64,000 bases of DNA from Luzula sylvatica (Eukaryota; Streptophyta; Magnoliopsida; Poales; Juncaceae): assembly GCA_946800325.1 (NCBI GenBank), contig OX326959.1:11996862-12060861 (forward strand). Reading direction: 5' to 3'. The notes under the pieces are model-generated. The model saw nothing but the letters and a program-made list of their open reading frames with translations, was not told the origin of the DNA and did not search any database. This document shows, piece by piece, positions 23,781 through 32,611 of this stretch (positions within the stretch are counted from its first letter, which is position 1; every line of letters begins with the position of its first letter). The translations under genes and the position numbers were made by a program.

Positions 23781-24069
23781 AATTAAAAAAATATTAATAA
23801 ATACTATTAGGGTCGGCCAGCCCCATTAGCTGACGCGTCAGTACTGACAGTACTATTTCTGCTGTGAATTAACTGATGGTTATAGGGTCGGCCCGCCCCA
23901 TTAAATACCGCCCCAAAAACGTTATAGGGTCGGCCCGCCCCTGACAGGAACGCAGCTTTTAGGGACACCCATTTAGGGTCGCCTCACCGACCCAATAACC
24001 TATAGGGGCGGTTTTGAGGCCTTATTGGGTCAGTTTTGGCCGCCCCAATAGGCCAGGTATGTTGTAGTG
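20866..24069. mobile_element. Non-autonomous CACTA element 2
   Basis: Termini are CACTACAACACATCTG and the inverse at the right, ending TTGTAGTG, with TSD ttt (20863-20865 and 24070-24072). Subterminal gggtcggcccgcccc repeats fill about 370 bp on the left and 240 bp on the right. No transposase frame is seen. The interior holds a CT-rich leader-like stretch (21240-21560) and exon-like blocks with splice signals: about 22267-22432 (ttcag before, gtaattt after), about 22779-22855 and about 23448-23515. None is clearly coding. An AT microsatellite lies at 23711-23777. Confidence 0.88.
23711..23777. repeat. (TA)n microsatellite
   Basis: About 33 TA units inside CACTA 2. Confidence 0.95.
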
Positions 24070-24072
24070 TTT

Positions 24073-24861
24073 GCGAATTTTTGGGAGCATCTCGTATGTC
24101 CATATCGACGCAGAGAAGAGGGACAAACTAGACGCGAAGGCCCAAAGATGTGTGTTCATTGGTTACAGATCGAATTATTTCGGTTATCGATTTTGGATTG
24201 AGGAAGGTCGAAGAATAATTCGGTCAAGAGACGCAACCTTCAATGAAGATGAACTCTACAAGAACAGGTTCGGTTCCGGAGGCGAATCGAAACCAGAGGA
24301 GAGAGTCCATCAAATCACGAGCAACGATGAGTCGAGCGAGCCCGAGGAAAACGAGTTTTCGGTCCAGGATGTGACTGAAAATAGGGATGAAGACGTGCCT
24401 GAAATCGCGCAAGAGGAAAGCCTAGAAACTCCGACTGTGAGACGATCAAGCCGGAGAATTAACCCACCAGACTTTTACTCACCAACATTCCATCATTTGC
24501 TGCTAACAGATGCGGGTGAACCAGAAGGTTACCGAGAGGCGGTAGAGGGAGGTGATCCGGTCGAGTGGGAGCGCGCGATGAAGGAGAAGATTGCGTCTCT
24601 CCGGAAGAACAATACTTGGGAAATGACCCGGTTGCCAGATGGCAAGAAGGCGCTGCAAAACAAATGGGTCTACCGAGTGAAGGACGAGTCAGATGGCAGC
24701 AAGAGGTACAAGGCGAGGCTGGTAGTTAAAGAGTTTCTTCAGAAGAAGGGAATCGACTACATGGACGTATTCTCGCTGGTGCTGAAGCTGACAACTATTC
24801 GCACGGTGTTAAGTATTGTAGCAGCGGAGGATTTGCACCTCGAGCAAATGGATGTCAAGAC
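24073..24861 (+). pseudogene. Copia integrase C-terminus and RT N-terminus
   Basis: The frame begins RIFGSISYVHIDAEKRDKLD and continues through CVFIGYRSNYFGYRFW and the acidic linker. The RT start region follows: NNTWEMTRLPDGKKALQNKW, VYRVKDESDGSKRYKARLV and DLHLEQMDVKT. The last phrase is cut at the conserved QMDVKTAFLHG motif by solo LTR-A. The frame is otherwise open for over 260 codons. Confidence 0.9.
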
Positions 24862-24964
24862 TGAAGGAAATACAGTTTTGGATCAATTAAAAGAACGTAC
24901 AAATAAGGATGATCAAATGGTTGAGTTCACAATGAGATTGTGTAAACTCAGGAACTAGGAGATG

Positions 24965-25117
24965 GTTCGTTCGAACATACAAAGATGGTTCGTTCGAACG
25001 CACTATGGTACGTTCGATTGAATAGGTTATTCAGTTCGAACGCATATATGTAAAACTGGAACACATTAACAGTGGCTAGTTCGTTCGAACGAACCGTAAG
25101 GTGTGTTCGAACGGACT
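24965..25117. repeat. Array of GTTCGTTCGAAC palindromic motifs
   Basis: Six copies of a motif close to gttcgttcgaacg start near 24965, 24988, 25009, 25032, 25079 and 25102. They are spaced 20-47 bp and several are perfect or near-perfect palindromes around ttcgaa. The array lies in the first quarter of solo LTR-A. Confidence 0.8.
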
Positions 25118-25373
25118 ATGTTTCGAATTCTGTGCTGACAGTTTTTATCTCCAATTAATTGTCCTATAATTAACGGTATGATCTGAGATTGATGGTATTA
25201 ATTCTTAGATCTAGAAGACAGTTTTTTGGGTGATAATTCTTCATCTTCTTCCTCAAGAAAAGCCATAAGAGAATAGAGAGAATTTGGAGAAAATTTCTCA
25301 AATTCAGATTCAAGCAAGTTTACGCGTGAATACACTAAGAGGATTTATGCGTAACCGGAAGGCGATAACTCGA

Positions 25374-26471
25374 CACTACAACAATACTGGTATTTCGACA
25401 CTACAACAAATGTAGAGCTGAAATTGCATACATTGAATTCACTAAATAAAATAAGAAACTATCATAAACAGAAAATAAACCTGGAAGTGTCAGATGAATC
25501 CATACTTCAAGCATAATGTTCTTGACACAGAGAAAAGACACAAGCGCAAAAATAGATAAGATCAATCTGTATTCTTCTAGAACTGAAATTTGAGCTAAAA
25601 ATCAAAACAGAAACCACTAAGTTAATCAAAATATTCTAATAACAATTAATTGAAATACTGATGTTGTTTATACTAACCAGCAACACATGGTTTCAAGAGA
25701 TCAATACAAAAGCAAAGAAGATGACAAACTAATCTGAATAGAAAATACTAACTTGAGAAATCGTCGATTAAGTGGCTAGGAAACGAACGACAGGATCAGC
25801 CAGGTTTTATTTCCTTTTATACATAGAGATGGCGGCAATTGAAATTTTGGGGACGCGGCACCAAGATTTTTGCCGAATTTGGAGTGGCGCGAGCATAGGG
25901 CGCCAATTTTTTCACGAAAAATAGATGGTTGCGACCGCGGCACAAGATTTCTGCCGTTGATTAGGGTTAGGGCACGTACGGGTGGTCTGGGCGTGGGCGT
26001 GGGTGTGGGTGTGGTGTGCTGAGGGTTTTAGGCCTTTTGAGGGTCCATATCGTGAGGTGCGTGTGTGTGTTCGGTGTGAGAGAGGTGAGTGGGAGTTTGG
26101 GTTTAACGAGTAGTGGGAGGGTTATAAATGCTGTGTTGGGCTTCCATTAAAATTTGGGTTTGGGTTTTTGTATGGAATTTTTTTTGTAATGCAATTTTTT
26201 TTTATGATATTATGTTTAAATTAAATTTGATTAATACTTGTATATAAAAATATTTGGTAGCATTTTTTTTTTGTCATTATTTTTTTAAAAAAATAGCATT
26301 CGAAACAAAATGCTGTTGTATAATGGTATTCCTGACATTTAAGGTAAAATGTCGCCTTTTATAATACAATGGCAGGATTAACCAATTAATGCCGTCTTTT
26401 ATACAAGTAATGACATCATATAGTCAAATGCCAAACTGCAAGTGTCACCGTATGCCAGTATTGTTGTAGTG
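25374..26471. mobile_element. Non-autonomous CACTA element 3 (1.1 kb)
   Basis: Termini are CACTACAACAATACTGG and, read inward from the right, CACTACAACAATACTGGC. The TSD is cga (25371-25373 and 26472-26474). The left terminus is partly repeated: cgacactacaaca occurs at 25371 and again at 25396. There is no coding region. The right part is T-rich, with a block of aaatgccgt- and aatgtcgcc-like phrases near 26330-26460. Confidence 0.87.
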
Positions 26472-26818
26472 CGAGGTGGATACGGGTAGAGAGATCTCAG
26501 TTGAGATTTTTCATTGTGATCCAAGGAGAACAAGAACGGGCAAGGTCGAAGCTTAATTGACGGTGTCGAATCGTGCGGGCGTGGGACGCACGTGTTGCCG
26601 AAGAACGGAGCGAGAAGAACAACTACAAACGCGTGTCAACCCTTCTCCGTGATCAATTTCACGTGGTATGACACTATATATATAATAGTTATATATTAGT
26701 AGTTGCATGTAGGATTATGATTTGTATCATGAAATTGACGACGTGGTCCTCGGGATCGGGTCGGACCGGGCTCTTCAATCCGCTGTTCGGAGCTCGGTAG
26801 TGACGCCTATTCCCAACA

Positions 26819-27062
26819 AAGACGGCGTTCCTTCATGGCGATTTGGAGGAGGACATCTATATGGTGCAACCTGAAAGTTTCGAGATCCCGGGAAAGGAGG
26901 ATCTTGTGTGCAGGCTTAGGAAAAGTCTGTACGGTTTAAAGCAAGCTCCAAGGCAGTGGTACAAGAAGTTCGACAAGTTCATGTGTGATCGTGATTTCTG
27001 CAGGGGGGACAGCGACCATTGTTGCTACTACAAGAGAAGTGGAGAAACATACATTGTATTGC
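26819..27062 (+). pseudogene. Copia RT, middle part
   Basis: After solo LTR-A the RT resumes with TAFLHGDLEEDIYMVQPESF, then LRKSLYGLKQAPRQWYKKFD (a conserved Copia RT block) and DHCCYYKRSGETYIVLL. It stops at 27062, one residue block before the YVDD motif, where solo LTR-B inserts. Confidence 0.9.
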
Positions 27063-28742
27063 TGATGAGCGGGTTTTCGGTGTGTAAAATTATCGTTGCA
27101 TTCGAAAACCCGATTCAATCAACAAGTTTGGAAAATATAGTTGTATAGTGGAAAATATGCAAGTTCGTTCCACGAGGAGTATATGCGTCAAATAATGAAT
27201 CAAAACTAGACAAGAAATAGCAAAGAAAATTCACAGAAGATAGTCCGTTATAACGCAATGTGAGTCCGTTACAACGGACTTGAGTGAAAATTCTGTCGCT
27301 AAGTGTGAGATGAACGTCCGTTACAACGGATGAAACTCCGTTATAACGCACTATACTTGTCCGTCATAACGAACAATGGTTGCGTTGCAACGGATTGGTT
27401 AATCCGTTACAACGGACCGCGATGTCCGTTACAACGCACTTGTATTGATGCTATTGAGTAGAAATTCTGACTAGTCCATTACAACGGAACTATAGGTACG
27501 TTACAACGGAATTCTAACCAACTGAAAATGAGGTTCAAACCGTCTAGTCCGTTGTAACGCAACTGGATTCCGTTATAACGGAATATTTACTGGATTTCAG
27601 GTTTATTGTTTTATTTGATGATTTGAATTAAGATTTGATCAGAGATTGTTTAATGTCTTAATTAAGGACCAAAGTGCAATTAAAAAGAGAGCAACCAATG
27701 AACAAAATGAGAGCAAAAGATCGAATGCAAGAAACAAAGATTTAGAACAAAGAAAGAGATTCAATCACAACCTTAACTATCATTCAACATACAAGAATTT
27801 CAAGATAGAAAATAATACACCTAGATTGAGCAAAGAAAAGCTTCAACGCGTCAAGAAGAGCCTCCTTTTCCTCGCTAGTGTTGTCGCTCCATTGACCACC
27901 GAAAGGAGAATGCTCCGAGTCACGGCAAACTTGCTTCGTTGGTCACCGAAAGGCAAGAATCCTCGAGTCGCGGATAACTCGAAAAGGATCACCAAAAGGA
28001 GGGACTCCTAGTCATGGTTGACGCCTTCTTCAAGCTCCAAAAGAGGGATCTACCAAGTCTCGGTCTCAACGCAACTTCACAACACCGAAAGGAGAAATTT
28101 CCCTAGTCACGGTTTAGTCTTGAGAGAGGTCGATTCGCCGAAAAGGAAGGATGTCCAAGTCATGGTCGAATCTCCTGAGCAATCGAGTAGGATCTTGAAC
28201 GGTTCTTGATGTTCTTGACGGTTCTTGGAAGTTCTTGAGAGGGAGAGAGAAGAGAGAGAGAGAGAGAAAGTGCTCCGAAGAGCGGGGGAGGGGCTGGCTG
28301 CCCATAGGCCTTGGGGTCTTATTTATAGTGTCATTGGGGCTTTCCCATTGGCCGAGAGATGGGTGAGAGGATTGAGGGTAGTCGGGAGTGGTAGGTGAGG
28401 TAGGTGGGGCTGTAGAGTGGCAATTGTGTGAGTGGTTTTCGAGTAGAGTTTGGTGCAATCTCTTATGATGATGATTATTTGCCTTCTCCTTCTTCTTCAC
28501 ATGTGTACCGAATTGGTCGGTATGATATATCGATTTTAACGGCGCGAGGAGACGAAGGCAACTACACTCTTGGTTTGCCGAGAATTTCCTACTAAAACCT
28601 GTAATTAAGCAATAAAACACACTTAGTGAAGAAATATTCTTGTTATCTCAAATATGAACAATTGTATATATAAAGTTGTGATTCAAAAGGGCTAAAATCC
28701 CCAAATTAGATATCAAAAAGGTGCTTTATTTTCCTCTTATCA
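27063..28742 (+). mobile_element. Solo LTR-B (probable Gypsy family)
   Basis: This 1680-bp LTR starts TGATGAGCGGGTTTTCGG and ends cctcttatca, with 5-bp TSD attgc (27058-27062 and 28743-28747). Removing it restores the Copia RT as YIVLLL WYVDD. No internal region is present. Its length and TGATGAGCGG start resemble plant Gypsy LTRs, but I cannot assign the lineage with certainty. It carries the palindromic array at 27244-27581. It also has purine-rich gagagagaga near 28240-28265, and a region (27840-28160) where phrases such as accgaaagga and gtcacgg recur. Confidence 0.88.
27244..27581. repeat. Array of 12 CCGTTRYAACGG palindromic motifs
   Basis: Twelve copies of a 14-base motif near tccgttacaacgga start at about 27244, 27265, 27317, 27338, 27360, 27381, 27403, 27425, 27475, 27497, 27548 and 27569. 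Gaps vary, with about 21 bp between starts most common. Each contains inverted ccgtt and aacgg cores. They lie in the first third of solo LTR-B. Confidence 0.88.
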
Positions 28743-29520
28743 ATTGCTTTGGTATGTTGATGATATGCTCATTGCAGGTGTGAACATGAGGGAGATCGAC
28801 AAGCTCAAGAGGGAGTTGTCGAGAGGATTTGGAATGAAGGATTTAGAAGAGGCGAGCCAAATCCTTGGGATGCGAATTACTCAAGATCTAAGCAAGGGTA
28901 CTCTCACAATGTCGCAAGAGAAGTACATTAAGAAGGTGCTGGAGCAATTTCGAGTAGATGACGCCAAGCCGAGAAGTAGCCCACTCGGCGCACATTTCAA
29001 ACTCTCCAAGGCACAGTCACCAAAGACCACGGAGGAGAAGAAGAGGATGGAGAACGTGACGTATTCATCGGCAGCGGGTAGCCTAATGTACGCCATGGTG
29101 TGCACGAGACCCGACATTTCCCATGCAGTGGGAATCATGAGCCGGTTCATGGCGAACCCCGGCATTGAGCACTGGGAGGCGATTAAGTGGCTACTAAGAT
29201 ACTTTAAGGGCACTTCAAGCATGGCGCTGTGCTACAAGAAAGGTGGCACGAGTTTGTAAGGCTTTGTAGATGCTGACCTAGGAGGTGATGTGGATAGTCG
29301 GGAGAGCACTTCCGGTTATGTCTTCACAATGGAAGGCACGGCGGTGAGTTGGATGTCCATCCAACTGAAGTATCACTACATCCGGGAACTTGTGAATGAC
29401 GGGGTCTTATCGCTGGAGAAGATCCAAGGTGCCAAGAACGATGCAGATATGTTGACCAAGGAAGTCCCCACTGACAAGCTGAGGTTGTGCGTCACCTCAG
29501 TGGGACTGGTCACGTAAGCC
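28743..29520 (+). pseudogene. Copia RT C-terminus and RNase H, deleted
   Basis: The frame has the catalytic WYVDDMLIAGVN, then FGMKDLEEASQILGMRI, MSQEKYIKKVLEQF, SLMYAMVCTRPDISHAVGIM and the RNase H start GFVDADLGGDVDSRESTSGY. An in-frame TAG follows GTSL near 29258. The RNase H core is missing: AVSWMS is followed almost at once by KYHYIRELVNDGVLSLEKI, so about 70-80 codons containing the catalytic Glu region are absent. The frame ends DMLTKEVPTDKL, the usual Copia C-terminus. Confidence 0.9.
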
Positions 29521-29602
29521 GTGGGAGCTGTCGTCGGGCTCAAGGAAGTTTCGCTCGGGACGGGAGAAATAAGATTGGTGCAAAAGTCTCCAAGTGGGAG
29601 AT

Positions 29603-29960
29603 TGTTATGGTATGGAGACTTTTGGAAACCCGAGGATTAGGAAATTGGAAAAATGAAACCTTGAGGAGATAGGAAAGTTCTCCATACATTCTTATTGCCA
29701 TGATTGAATGGTAATTAAGGCAATGATTATTTCCTTATATTATTTTCTTGTATTGGGTAGGAGTTTAGCTATAAATAGAGAGCTAGGCTAGAGTTTCATT
29801 CATTCCAACAAATACCAATAATTGTATTCTCTCTTTCTCCAGTATAGTAAAATAGTTTGAGTGTCGACGCCCTTGATTTTTTCCCTTCGGGGTTTCCACA
29901 TAAAAATCTTTGTGTTCGTGTGTTGTTCTTGTGTGTTTGTTTGCGGCGACGATCCTAACA
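29603..29960 (+). repeat. Copia 3' LTR
   Basis: Follows the polypurine tract aagtgggagat (29592-29602). Starts TGTTATGG, TATA box at about 29770-29777, ends gatcctaaca, followed by TSD gatgg. Confidence 0.92.
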
Positions 29961-30020
29961 GATGGAACGTAAAGTGGCGGGGCCTCCACATCCCCGCCCG
30001 TTCCATGACAAGATATTCAT
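29961..30020 (-). pseudogene. LINE-A endonuclease N-terminus
   Basis: The ORF2 start on the far side of the Copia insertion reads MNILSWNGRGCGGPATLRSI, the classical first block of plant L1 endonuclease. It joins to KRYLHCSRVDIAFISDMRCN at 18610 in the same frame when the Copia element and one TSD are removed. Confidence 0.85.
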
Positions 30021-30120
30021 AGGTATTGCGACGTTTTGTATTCTTATCCTCCGAGGAGTGGTAACTTGCTCTCACCCCTAAACCTCTTTGGATCTCTTCT
30101 TGAGTCCTGATCGTTACACT

Positions 30121-31047
30121 CTAAGATAATTCCGCATCAAGCACCACCGTACTCGCTTCGAACATTCTCTTAGCAGTTTGGGGGGCTGAGGTGTTGAAAA
30201 CAGGCTCCTGAACCCTCATTCTCGGGATTAGGGCAGAATCAGTGATCCACCTTCCTAGTCTTTTGGTAATAAGGCCCTGGATTACCTCCTTATGTGAAGA
30301 ATGAGAGTTGTACATCTCCAGTAGCCTTTGATGATCCTTACACCCCGGTACTCCATGGCTAATAAGCCCGCAAAACGTGCACACCCTAGGGATCCGCTCA
30401 TACGAAATGTATGCGGTAGTTTCATTCCCATTTGGTAGAATGATACTAATTTTGTCATGGAGAGCCTTATCGACCATTATCGTAACCCGAGCTTCGTTGA
30501 ATTCATGGTTTCCTCGGTATGAGATCATAGGATCAGCTGAAGGCACTCCCACACCGGAAATAATACGAAGTATACCCTCTTGGGTGAGAGCCTCCACCCC
30601 CGGACAGTAGACTTGGACCCATGCTTCGAAATTGTTGAGCTTGGAGGTTTTAGCTTCATCCAAGGAGCCCACTTTCTTAACCAGGACCAGATCTTGACGA
30701 AAGATCTAGTAGTTCTTTTGCAAAAGAAACTCCGCTTCTTGTACCGTCTTGAGCTGTGCAAGGAATTTGTTGTCATGGACATGAAGAAAACGTACGTCCG
30801 GGTCACACCCCCAGGCGCTAATCATGGTGGATATGAGAGAGTTTTCGTACGAGGGTGTGTCCGTGACTACCTCTAGCAAGATAGTAGTATCCCAATTTGT
30901 TATAGATAAGCTACTCTCAGTTAACTCGACAGACGGTCCGGAGCTATTCTTCCGCATGTGGATACCAGCTAGTCTGTCAAGAATTTCTTCATCGATTTGT
31001 GTTTGATGAAGTGCTTTGCCTTTGGATGTGGAAGAATGAGTTGACAT
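30121..31047 (-). pseudogene. LINE-A ORF1 (DUF4283/zf-CCHC_4 type), one stop
   Basis: The frame from the ATG at 31047 (MSTHSSTSKGKALHQ) to the stop at 30121 is about 308 codons with a single in-frame TAG at 30706-30708, after QKNY. It resembles the nucleic-acid-binding ORF1 of plant L1 elements: an N-terminal DUF4283-like segment, then FEAWVQVYCPGVEALTQEG, and a zinc-knuckle-like YERIPRVCTFCGLISHGVPGC. It precedes ORF2 by about 100 bp. The one stop makes it look fairly recent. Confidence 0.8.
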
Positions 31048-31289
31048 TTGTAGAATAGGTATGTTTGGGTTATGAAGAGGAGAGAAATGATGAGATACGT
31101 AGGGATATGAGTGTGTATGTGGACTATTTATAGGAGCATTTCTGCATGTAACCTCTTCTAGAATCAAAATTCGAAAAATAATCCTCTTTCTGAAAATATT
31201 CCAAAAATAACCCTCTTTTTGATAATATTTCAAAAATAACCCATAACGACATTTTAAATCCCGCCCCGTTCAAATTCATTTGAGTTGTA

Positions 31290-31540
31290 AATATTTAATT
31301 GAAAATATGATATATTTCCCCAAATTTAACCATAACATCATCTATGATCTAATTAATATATTTAATTAAAATGATAACTAATACATGTTGATTGTTAACT
31401 TAATACGTAATTAATATTGATTCGAATTCGTAAATTTGAATAAATTTTAATGAATATTTAATTATATGTTTTAATTATCACGTTAATTAAATGTAATTGT
31501 TCTATAATGGAGAATTCGGTGGGTACGTTTTGGATGGGGA
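31290..31540. repeat. R-unit repeat shared with the 47.5-kb foldback element
   Basis: The sequence from caaatttaaccataacatca to the phrase cggtgggtacgttttgg runs parallel to the four R units inside 47491-49012, including ttaacttaatacgtaatta, cgtaaatttgaataaattttand and the gggtac boundary. Here it stands alone and abuts the broken end of LINE-C. Confidence 0.75.
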
Positions 31541-32611
31541 GGTTCCTTAATTGTAACCACGCTTTAGAACCGTATTTAGCCGGGGAAGCATCCACCGAGA
31601 TCTCCCACGAATAGATTACATATTGGTCGTGTAAGAAGCGAGTGAGTTCTTTTGAGACGAACTCCTCCCTCGCAACGTTCTCCGGGAGCTTAACTATGTA
31701 GCGATTATCGCTCAAAAAGGCCAACTCGAAAGGTGACGTCGATTTACGCATGGCGAGTAAGGATTGTCTCGCCGCCGTTAGGGAGTGCCCGCGTACTAAC
31801 CGAGCATCTATCACTACCGTTTGTCTCATTGAGGCCGAGATTTCTCTAAATCTTTGTGTTGGAGTGTGAAAGCATGGGACCGACTTCGGGCGTCCTTGTG
31901 GTAAGCAATTCGGACCTATCTTGCATCGCAGTTGTAGCAGGTTGAATGGAGGTGTCAGGAGTTCGGGAAGGTTGCATGAGATCACGACATGTCCTCTCTT
32001 TTCACAATTCGTACGTCAACGATGTTTCTTGCACTCCACGAAACGGTGCCCCACTTTGAGGCAGCGGAAGCATCGCCTAAGCCATATTGTGTGTGCTAGA
32101 TCTTTCGGTAAGGGAAATTGTAATGTTTCCTCCGGCTCGGTGCACAAACCCCACGAAGCTTCGTTAGCCACCTTTTTTGCCGCCTTAGTTTGCTCCTCTT
32201 TGTTTGGATGAGGGGTGAGGAGTGGAGACGACACCTTGGGGTAGTTCCTCGTTTCTCTTATCGGTTCTGTTGAGGGTGGTCGTTTCGCAATCCATACCGA
32301 GGTTGCCTTCGTCGGGTTGGGGCCTTGGGGGGTTGAAAGATCTCCACGGCACGTAAGTGCTCTTCTCTCCTTGGCGGTTAAGGAGACGAGCTTGGCTTGC
32401 CATGGAGTTTGTGTTTCCTGTTTTCTTACTGTGGGAGAAGTTTTTTTGGTGTCTAGACTGATATCTGTGGTATGAGGAGGTAGAGTTGTTGGTTTTGTAT
32501 GGGATGAATAGAGTAGACCAATTTTGTCTTGGGTTTTTAACAAAACGGGTCCATCCTTCACTATCGGTTATTTTATGGTAACCCATACCCGTTATTTAAC
32601 TCAATCGCCAT
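31541..32611 (-). pseudogene. LINE-C ORF1 fragment, 3' truncated
   Basis: On the minus strand a start at 32611 (MAIELNNGYG) leads, after a frameshift, into a long frame (32561-32016) that ends with the zinc knuckle CFRCLKVGHRFVEC. After a stop it continues as NCEKRGHVVISC, a second knuckle-like block, and then as a DUF4283-like segment (31985 onward) with VARGHS-type and KAWLQLRNLPIQNVPTEF phrases. It stops at the R-unit repeat. A LINE that keeps its 5' part but loses its 3' part points to later deletion or rearrangement rather than ordinary 5' truncation. Confidence 0.65.

Larger units (their letters stand above)
24862..26818 (+). mobile_element. Solo LTR of family A, with nested CACTA 3
   Basis: It starts TGAAGGAAATACAG and ends tcccaaca (TG...CA), with 5-bp TSD aagac (24857-24861 and 26819-26823). 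Removing it restores QMDVKTAFLHGDLEEDIYM in the Copia RT. Without the nested CACTA element it is about 856 bp. No internal retrotransposon sequence is present, so it is a solo LTR formed by recombination. It shares its start and its GC-rich end block with the LTR at 1541. Confidence 0.9.
18616..29960 (+). mobile_element. Copia LTR retrotransposon carrying three nested insertions
   Basis: LTRs of 318 bp (18616-18933) and 358 bp (29603-29960) start TGTTATGG and end gatcctaaca. The 5-bp TSD is gatgg (18611-18615 and 29961-29965). The order gag, protease, integrase, RT, RNase H is diagnostic for Ty1/Copia. It is interrupted by CACTA 2 (20866-24069), solo LTR-A (24862-26818, with CACTA 3 inside) and solo LTR-B (27063-28742). 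Without these it is about 4.5 kb. Frameshifts, an internal stop near 29258 and a deletion in RNase H make it non-autonomous. The 5' LTR lacks about 40 bp present in the 3' LTR. Confidence 0.93.
14484..31240 (-). mobile_element. LINE-A (L1-type), split by a Copia insertion
   Basis: This minus-strand LINE has a 26-base poly-T (the poly-A tail) at 14484-14509 and ORF1 and ORF2 in the expected order: ORF1 at 31047-30121, then endonuclease, RT, zf-RVT and RNase H down to 14729. The Copia element 18616-29960 interrupts the endonuclease after about 20 codons, with TSD gatgg. Removing it leaves about 5.4 kb, a full-length size for plant L1 elements. The 5' boundary is approximate (31150-31250) and I found no LINE TSD. 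Frameshifts, stop codons and an RT deletion make it inactive. Confidence 0.85.

Noticed and set aside
28114..28620. A 168-codon minus-strand gene inside solo LTR-B
   Set aside because: Low-complexity Ser/Pro/Leu-rich frame lying wholly inside an LTR with both TSDs; no domain.
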